DNA of 64,000 nucleotides from assembly GCA_023078685.1 (NCBI GenBank), contig JALGAS010000008.1, positions 3,499,786-3,563,785 on the forward strand. Reading direction: 5' to 3'. The notes beneath the pieces were generated by a model. It was not told the DNA's origin. It searched no databases and saw nothing but the letters and a program-made list of their open reading frames with translations. Each line of letters begins with the position of its first letter. The stretch's first letter is position 1. Shown one piece after another: positions 56,462 to 64,000 of the stretch. The stretch is from Neopestalotiopsis rosae (taxonomy: Eukaryota > Ascomycota > Sordariomycetes > Amphisphaeriales > Sporocadaceae). Made by a program: the position numbers and the translations under genes.

Positions 56462-56665
56462 ATACGCGTATTCCTGAAGATAAGCAGGTTCCCACTAAAC
56501 AGACATATCACCCCTGTAATTAGTGGCTGCGGTTCCTGTGTAGTGCATCCTAGCGGCGCAGGGCGCCAGAAGACGTAATTATGGCATTTTTAGCACCAAT
56601 CAGCGCTCCCAGGCTCCAATACGCGTATTCCCACGGCCAGTATTACATGACCAGAATACACGTAT
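56462..56665. promoter_or_regulatory. three copies of a palindromic ATACGCGTAT element
   Basis: The perfect 10-bp palindrome ATACGCGTAT occurs at 56462-56471 and 56619-56628, with a one-base variant ATACACGTAT at 56656-56665. All three are followed by TCC. They lie 480-690 bp upstream of the membrane protein gene at 57149. The core overlaps MluI-box-like ACGCGT, but function is unknown. Confidence 0.45.
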
Positions 56666-57148
56666 TCCCCATAATATGTGGCACATACTGTCCAGCCTAC
56701 ATCAAAGAATCTCACTCAGCCATCCGGTATCAAACTCGTCTGGTTCATATCTCTGCCGATCCTGAATCCTTATTCGTCATTTCCGTATTCTTCCCACGTG
56801 GATTTCCACCTGCCATATGCAAAAGAAAAAGGCACGGCCCCTTGGCTCAGCTGGAGCCATGGCCAATATGCCTGATCTACCATCTGTTGTTTGTGACTCC
56901 CTGGCCGTGGTTCCACATTGCAATACGCGCGATGAAAAAGGGTCTTCCTGGTTGAGGCCAGCAAGGCTGCTAGGCATGTCAGAGGGAAGGATATGATTAT
57001 AAAGTCTTGGCTGTCACATCTCACAGGATTTCTCTCTTATCCATCAGCATCAACAAACAATACTACGACAGGTCACTACACCTGGTAACTTACGCCTCCC
57101 AGAGTATTATACTTCTATAACCGAAGCGCCGTACCTTATTTTTCGACC
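56666..57148. other. proximal promoter of the seven-helix protein gene
   Basis: No protein-coding signal is supportable here. Small overlapping frames (up to 124 codons, starting 56581) lack features. Confidence 0.45.
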
Positions 57149-58066
57149 ATGTCTACCGATCACTCCTTGCCGATAGCCATCTTGGCTATTGACATCCTGC
57201 TATCATTCCCAGCCATCTACAATATCTTCACACATGGCGTTCGACGTGGTGCAATTATGGGATGGGCTTTCTTCTTCATATTCCTGACGTTGCGCATCAT
57301 CTCCAGCGCACTGCAGCTCTCCGACTCCAACAGCGATACGGCATCGCTCGTCGCCAGTATCGGCTTGTCACCCTTACTGCTCTCGACACTGGGTCTCCTC
57401 CACGAGTCGTAAGTACTTTACCTCGAAACCCTCCACAAGTGAGTCCTTGTTGGAAAAAAAAAACCTTGATGTTGACTTGGGTCCCTCCCTTCTCCCAATT
57501 TTAGCCGATCCTACATTTTCGATCATCTCAACCACAAGACGGAGAAACTCTGGGTCCTCGTCCTGCACGTCCTCATCACCGGCGCGGTGGCCATGACGGC
57601 AGCCGGCGCCTCGGGCATGAGCCAGCCCGACGCGACCGACGAGATCCGCGCCAAGGACAAGAAGCTCGTCACGGTGGGCATGGTCGCACTGCTCATCAGC
57701 TGGGTGCTCATCACCCTCGTGGCCGCGACCTCGTTTTTTGCCCGGCCCTCCACCCGTGCTGCCGCCGCCCACTCAGACATCAAGCAGGGCAACCGGCTGC
57801 TGTACGCCGTCCTGTTTGCCCTGCCGTTCCTCGGCATCCGCGTCGTGGTCGGTCTGGTCTACTTTGCCACGCTGAACCAGGACCTCAGCCCCGTCAGCGG
57901 CACCCTGGGGTACAAGGTCGGCCTGGGCTTTATCGAGGAGCTGCTCATCTCCCTGGCCTATGTCGCGGTGGGCATCGTGACGAGGAATATTGGCAAGGAG
58001 GGAACGACGACGCGCCGGCCGCAAAAGGTCTCTAGCGAGGAGGCTGCTTGGGGTAGTCGTCGATGA
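57149..58066 (+). CDS. integral membrane protein, about seven helices (DUF7702-like)
   Basis: Two exons, 57149-57408 and 57505-58066 (96-nt intron with an A-rich run and TTTTAG acceptor), giving 273 residues. Hydrophobic segments appear at about 7-29 (PIAILAIDILLSFPAIYNIF), 36-56 (IMGWAFFFIFLTLRIISSAL), 66-84, 100-120 (WVLVLHVLITGAVAM), 140-162 (VTVGMVALLISWVLITLVAA), 183-205 and 225-245 (GLGFIEELLISLAYVAVGIV). The C-terminus is short and basic (TTTRRPQKVSS). This is the layout of fungal seven-helix proteins now grouped as DUF7702, some of which carry a family-C-GPCR-like label. Function unknown; possibly a receptor or lipid-related membrane protein. No ligand-binding N-terminal domain. Confidence 0.85.
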
Positions 58067-60004
58067 GAGGAGAGTGACGACGGCTTTACTGCAAGAGAAT
58101 GGGGATGATGGGATTCGGCCACGCAATGAATGGCCATGATTTAATTAGTTCTTTCTCCGTATACTACATATTCAGGTTCAATTCAGTTTCATACTCAGAG
58201 AAAAGTGGAACGGGTATTATTACCTGCGTACCTACATGCTGGCCGTTCTACAAATTCTTGATGAAATTCGAAAGCCTTCTTCAGATTGAAGTTAAAGTTC
58301 GTAAAGGTAATCCGGATAGTTTCTAGAGGTCATGTTATGCAACACGCATGCACGTCTCATACAGCTTGGTCAATTGGAGATGGGCCGAAAGCTCGATGAA
58401 ACGGAGGCTGCTGCACGCAGTACTTCAAGGTTATCGGCGGTTCAAGGCCCGAGACCATGAGCACACCATGTAAGGTTATATCAACCAGTTTTGTACATGT
58501 GGTACCTCATCGCACAAGGTGCATGAGAAGTGCATACGAGCGTAATGTGTATTTGCTAATTCCTGTGCAGATGCTCAAGTTATGCAAATCTGTTCAACTG
58601 AGAACAAAGCACATGAGAGTCGGGTGCTACATTTATCGCCGTTGAGGGATATATCTTCTACCGAAACAATCATGGCGGTTGTTGTCCCGGCGTATCCAAT
58701 GCAGTACAAAGTGATTGTGCCTCTGGGTAAGGCTTGTGCGTACCTGTTATTTACTCTAATGGACATCAATGTTGCACTGTTGGCGGCCATCAATACCCGC
58801 CCCTAGGTATCGAACGGGGCCCCACTTCCCCGCACTTTCCGGGGGCTTAGCTAGAAGGGCCCCGCTGCTGCAAGAGAACAATTGGAAAATCGACGGCGGG
58901 CCGCTGGTCGATTGAATTGAACTCCACATGATTGCTTGATGCTAGGATCATGGACAGGGTGATTGGACTGTCCATCAGACCATTGAAGTGCCCATCTCGT
59001 GCCACCTTCGAGAGACGATAGAAGAAAGAAGAGGGATGTCAATCAAGTAGATACTCGAGATGAGAGAGAGCACGCAAGTCTGGATGCGTTTTTGCACTTC
59101 TATCCCCTTGAAAAGAAGACGTTGCAACAAACCAGGCTACACGGGTTACAATTTCCCCCAGTGTCGTGTCCATGGTCTCCAAAGTGCTCGGTCATTTTCT
59201 CGCCGAGCCAATCACAACCTTGCCTTGTGCTCTGCTCGGCGTCATCCCATTCGTCCTCGATCCATGAACATCCTATTCTGCTACACACCCTCAAGCGCCA
59301 GTATATGTAGAAAGCCACTTGGGGGAGGAGCGGGGAGAGGGAGAGGAAGAGGGGAAGTCCAAGAGACCAAGCGCCTGATTGTGATGGATGACCTGTCGAC
59401 TCTGCTGGTAATGGTGGTAGTAGTGGTAGTTATTCGGCTCGGGTGATGATTATGACTTTTGGGTAATGTAGGTTTGGGGGAATTGGTGAAAGGGCAGGAA
59501 GGTAGAGTTCAGGGTCCATCCAATTCAACCAGCCCAGCCGTGCCAGCTTGCAACTACTCCCCGCGTGGCGTTTTTTTTTATTTTTCTCTTTCTCGATTTG
59601 TTTTTCCACTCACTCTCTTGCTAGCATTTTTCTTGTCAGAGTTAAAATTCCTTACAATTTGTTTTCAATCTGTTCTGGTGAGCAGTCGAGTCGCGAATGA
59701 ATGACGGGTGATTGCCTCGACCGGCCCTTTCATCCGGGCAGTCAACTTCTATCGTGCTCCGTTGCCTCCCTACTCTTTTCTTCTGAGCATCAGTGCAGTA
59801 ACTAGCTAGCGATTCAATCATGATATGCCATCCGGTCCTGCGGCCAGCATTGGTCGCGAGCAGCGTCAGTTCACGCGCGACTGAACAGCTTGCCCGAGCT
59901 GCAACGTCGCGCATTTTAGGTTCGTCGATGCTCCAATCCCCATCCATGTCTACCTACATACCTATCCAGTAGCGGCCTCTTCACCCAGGCCGTTCATGCG
60001 TTGA
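58067..60004. other. intergenic region upstream of the transhydrogenase gene
   Basis: 1.9 kb. A purine-rich tract lies at about 59330-59356 and T-rich tracts at 59570-59610, ending in (CA)n near 60016-60038 inside the proposed first exon. Small frames only (128 codons at most, no domain). Confidence 0.5.
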
Positions 60005-63000
60005 ATGCCTCTCTCCCACACACACTCACACACACACCTACCCGGGTTATTGTCGTCCTCCATCTGTGCTATAGGCAGTAAGCACCATCTATGTAATGTA
60101 TACCTCGTACTAAAGCACGCCTCTTAGCCACACAACCAATCACGGGCCTCACCATCTCATGCCAGCAGCAGAAGAAGCAATGGCACAGTACCGTAGTCAG
60201 GAAGCCCGTTGTGTTACCAGCGGCTGTCAAGCATGATCGCCGCCAACCTGCAGCATCTGCAGCATCATCTCGGATCATCCCCACGACCGCCTACTCCACG
60301 GTTGTTGAGCCGCACTCAACGCCCTATGATGGCCTCACCGTCGGTGTTCCGCGTGAGACCTTTGCAAATGAACGCCGCGTGGCCCTGACCCCTCAGAATG
60401 TGACACTTTTGAAGAAGAAGGGCTTTGGCAAGGTCATTGTTGAGCGCGGCGCTGGAACGCTGGCTGACTTTCCCGACGAGGCCTATGAGAATGCAGGGGC
60501 CACGCTCGTCGAAGCTGGCAGTGTCTGGGCCGCGGCCGACATTATTCTCAAGGTCCGAGGACCGAACACTGCCGAGATTGATCGCATCAAAGAAGGCGCA
60601 ACCGTCATCTCGTTCTTGCAGCCTGCCCAGAACCCGGACATTGTTCAGCGACTGGCTGCCCGTAATGTGACCTCGTTCGCAATGGACATGATTCCGCGCA
60701 TCTCTCGTGCCCAGGTCTTTGATGCACTAAGTTCCATGGCGAACATTGCCGGTTACAAGGCTGTTCTGGAAGCGTCCAACAATTTCGGGCGCTTCTTGAC
60801 CGGTCAAGTCACTGCGGCTGGTAAAATCCCTCCTTGCAAGGTCCTTGTAATTGGCGCCGGCGTTGCTGGACTAAGTGCAATTGCCACGGCGCGGAGAATG
60901 GGAGCCATTGTCCGTGGATTCGATACGCGGTCTGCTGCCAGAGAACAAGTACAGTCGCTGGGTGCCGAGTTTGTTGAAGTTGAACTCCAGGAAGACGGTT
61001 CCGGTGCCGGAGGCTATGCCAAAGAAATGTCTCCCGAGTTCATCGCGGCTGAAATGAAACTCTTTACGGAACAGGCTCGAGAGGTTGATATCATCATCAC
61101 GACTGCTTTGATTCCTGGCAAGCCTGCCCCCAAGTTGATCACAAAGTCCATGGTAGAAATCATGAAGCCTGGTTCCGTCATCGTGGATCTGGCTGCTGAG
61201 GCTGGTGGTAATTGCGAAAAGACTGAAGCCGGAAAATTGGTCACGCACAATGGTGTCAAGATTATTGGTAAGTCCAAAGATTCATTGGTGGTTTTGCACA
61301 GCGCCAGTAACACTTTCCAGGCTACACTGATCTTCCTTCTCGTCTTCCTACGCAATCTTCGACACTCTACTCCAACAACATTGTCAAATTTCTCCTGTCC
61401 ATGGCACCAAAGGAAAAATCCTATGGAATCGACTTTTCAGACGAGGTCGTACGAGGTGCCATCGTAACAATGAATGGCGAAGCTATCCCTGTTGCTCCTC
61501 GACCTGCTCCTCCGCCAGCACCAGCAGCGAAGCCTACAGCGACAGTCGAGGAAGTGATTGCGATCACCCCCTTCCAAAAGACCACAAGGGAAGTTGCAAC
61601 GGTCACTGCTGGAATGGGAACCGCTTTGGCTCTTGGTAAAATGACCGGTCCGCTCTTCATGGGGAATACTTTTACCTTTGCTCTAGCCTCGCTCATTGGA
61701 TATCGAGTGGTCTGGGGAGTGACGCCCGCTCTTCACTCACCTCTCATGAGTGTCACGAACGCCATATCTGGTAAGTTTTGTATCCTGCTCTTTCTCAATA
61801 CACGACTAACGTTTGTAAGGAATGGTTGGTGTTGGTGGATTCTTTGTCATGGGAGGCGGTTATCTCCCTGAAACATTCCCCCAGGCACTCGGTGCTATAT
61901 CTGTACTCTTGGCGTTCGTTAATGTTTCTGGTGGATTTGTTCTTACCAAGCGCATGCTCGACATGTTTAAACGTGAGGGCCCACCATGATATCTTTGTAC
62001 TATCTCCGCTTACAATTACCAGGTCCTACTGATCCGCCGGAGTTTCCATGGCTCTATGCTGTCCCGGCCGCACTGTTTGGAGGAGGCTTCCTAGCTGCTG
62101 CTTCTACAGGCGCTGCCGGGCTGGTACAAGCCGGATATCTCGTGAGCTCGGTCTTGTGTATCAGCTCCATCTCTGGACTGGCAACTCAAGCGACAGCCCG
62201 CATGGGTAATATTCTTGGTATACTTGGTGTTGGTAGTGGTATCCTTGCCTCCCTACTTGCCGTCGGTTTCTCGCCAGAGGTGTTGACACAGTTCGGCGCG
62301 CTTGCTACCATTGGCTCCATTGTCGGCTTCGTTATTGGTCGTCGGATCATACCCACTGACCTGCCTCAGACCGTGGCAGCTCTTCATTCCGTGGTTGGTT
62401 TGGCTGCCGTACTCACAAGCATCGGAAGTGTCATGGGCGGTTTGGACCACATAACGACCCTTCATCTTGTCACTGCATACCTGGGAGTACTCATTGGTGG
62501 TATTACCTTCACTGGCTCCATCGTTGCATTCTTGAAGCTGGCCGGAAAGATGTCATCACGGCCGCTACGCCTCCCCGGGCGTCATTTGATCAATTCCGGA
62601 ATGTTGGCTGGAAACTTCGCGACAATGGGTGCGTTTGTCACCATGGCACCTGGTTCACCCATGATTGCCGCACTTGCCCTGAGTGCTAATACCATATTGT
62701 CCTTTGCCAAGGGCTTTACAACAACAGCTGGTATCGGAGGTGCAGACATGCCTGTCGTCATTACAGTTTTGAATGCCTATAGTGGCTTCGCACTCGTGGC
62801 CGAGGGCTTCATGCTCGACAATCCTCTACTGACCACGATTGGCGCCCTGATAGGCGTGTCTGGTTCGATTCTGTCATATATCATGTGTGTCGCCATGAAC
62901 CGGTCTTTGACTAATGTGCTCTTTGGCGGCATATCGGCGCCTGCAGAGACAGAGTACAAGGTGGAAGGAGTGATTACTCAGACGAATGTTGATGAGACTG

Positions 63001-63617
63001 CTGAGGCATTGACAAATTCCGAAAGTGTTATCATCGTGGTCGGCTATGGCATGGCGGTAGCAAAGGCGCAATATGCCCTCAGCGAGATTGTCAACACATT
63101 GCGATCCAAGAATATCAATGTCCGGTTTGCCATTCACCCGGTCGCTGGCCGCATGCCTGGGCAATGCAACGTTTTGCTGGCCGAAGCCAGTGTTCCATAT
63201 GATATTGTGCTCGAGATGGACGAGATCAACGATGACTTCCCTGATACAGATCTGGTCATGGTTATTGGAGCTAACGATACGGTCAATCCTATTGCTCTCG
63301 AGCCAAACAGTCCAATTGCTGGAATGCCAGTGCTTCACGCTTGGAAGGCGAAACAAGTTATAGTGATGAAGCGGGGCATGGCTTCAGGCTACGGTAAGAA
63401 GACATCCCAACTTTTTGTTTTGCAGTCCGATGTTTTACTGACTAGACGAATTCAGCCGATGTCCCGAATCCCATGTTCTACATGCCTGGAACCAAGATGC
63501 TGTTTGGTGATGCCAAGGTGACTTGTGACGGTGAGTGTCTGATTAGCCTCATACCCTATGACCGATACTGATGATTTATTTGTAGCAATCAAAGCGGCGA
63601 TCGAGTCTCGGACTTAG
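60005..63617 (+). CDS. mitochondrial NAD(P) transhydrogenase (proton-translocating, fused alpha-beta)
   Basis: Seven exons: 60005-60077, 60128-61267, 61321-61770, 61820-61972, 62023-63393, 63456-63530 and 63586-63617, giving 1097 residues (animal NNT about 1086). All introns are 49-62 nt. The NAD-binding domain I (about 85-460) shows [41 protein letters not shown] and [13 protein letters not shown]. Membrane domain II begins near [22 protein letters not shown] and continues through many helices. Domain III holds the NADP site with [20 protein letters not shown] and [10 protein letters not shown]. The enzyme makes NADPH from NADH using the proton gradient across the inner membrane. The frame at 60128 lacks an in-frame ATG, so exon 1 is required; 60005-60077 is my best choice (50-nt intron with TACTAAAG branch). 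The region after it is Arg/Ser/Ala-rich like a presequence. Confidence 0.9.
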
Positions 63618-64000
63618 GGACAAGTGGAAAGTAGACAGATGCATCCTCTGCAGGCATATTGGGTTGGCGCAGTGCATGCAATCTATCTAGACACTCGGGT
63701 GTAGGCTGTGTTCTAAAGTTTTGTCTCTGGCAATTATCTATCTATAGTACCTATTTAGATTGCCTTGTTCTGACTATGAATAGACATGGACCATTGTTTG
63801 TCGTTGTATAGGTATGCGTCCTGGCTGGGGTTCAGGATCCCTATCCAGCTGGGTGCATTTTTATCTGCGTTTGATGAGTTGTCGCGATATTGAGTTTAAT
63901 CATTAGTTTCACTCGATATTGAATGTTCTCGGACCAACGTCATTTCTTCTGAAATGGCCTGCGCATGGGTCAATTGATAGATAAGGATACCTATCCAATA
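63618..64000. other. 3' flank of the transhydrogenase gene
   Basis: No gene signal in the last 383 bases. The sequence is AT-richer and no further start on either strand is supportable inside the window. Confidence 0.5.

Noticed and set aside
58801..58850. GC-rich stretch with a TCGAA core resembling a tRNA T-loop
   Set aside because: No matching A box, acceptor stem or cloverleaf can be drawn.

Overview
The window is nuclear DNA of a filamentous ascomycete, most likely a sordariomycete close to Hypocreales. The evidence is short GT..AG introns (mostly about 45-180 nt) with CTAAC-like branch sites, widely spaced genes on both strands, and gene families typical of these fungi: Zn2Cys6 regulators, RTA1, intradiol dioxygenase, P1 nuclease, an Ybt1-type ABC transporter and a small secreted cysteine-rich protein. 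I see no tRNA, rRNA, CRISPR array or intact transposon. Coordinates of spliced genes come from reading splice sites and frames by eye. All functions are inferred from motifs, not from searches.

Left part (1-16.7 kb): a truncated secreted protein built of several repeat types (minus strand, running off the left edge); a 4.5 kb stretch with no convincing gene; a tandem pair of a DszC-like acyl-CoA-dehydrogenase-fold oxidoreductase and a class I methyltransferase; a secreted P1/S1 nuclease; and a class II cyclic-nucleotide phosphodiesterase whose 19-codon first exon lies 979 nt upstream of the rest.

Middle (16.7-44.2 kb): a 983-residue protein of unknown function with a candidate Cys/His metal site; the 1812-residue DIP2/Cmr2-type double adenylation-fold protein; a C6 zinc regulator convergent with a flavin monooxygenase; a second large gap (4.3 kb); an ABCC full transporter; and a six-exon RTA1 membrane protein.

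Right part (44.2-64 kb): a secreted intradiol dioxygenase; a SIRT5-type sirtuin with a spliced mitochondrial leader; a dienelactone hydrolase; an NAD-dependent SDR divergent from a C6 regulator; a small secreted six-cysteine protein; a seven-helix-like membrane protein; and the mitochondrial NAD(P) transhydrogenase. Core metabolism (transhydrogenase, sirtuin, DIP2, PDE) is mixed with accessory genes (secreted proteins, regulator/enzyme pairs, aromatic-type enzymes). No PKS, NRPS or terpene backbone is present, so this is not a classical secondary-metabolite cluster. The items most worth a second look are the Cys/His domain protein, the sirtuin's possible dual localisation, the repeat protein, the six-cysteine secreted protein and the overlapping uORF of the ABC transporter.
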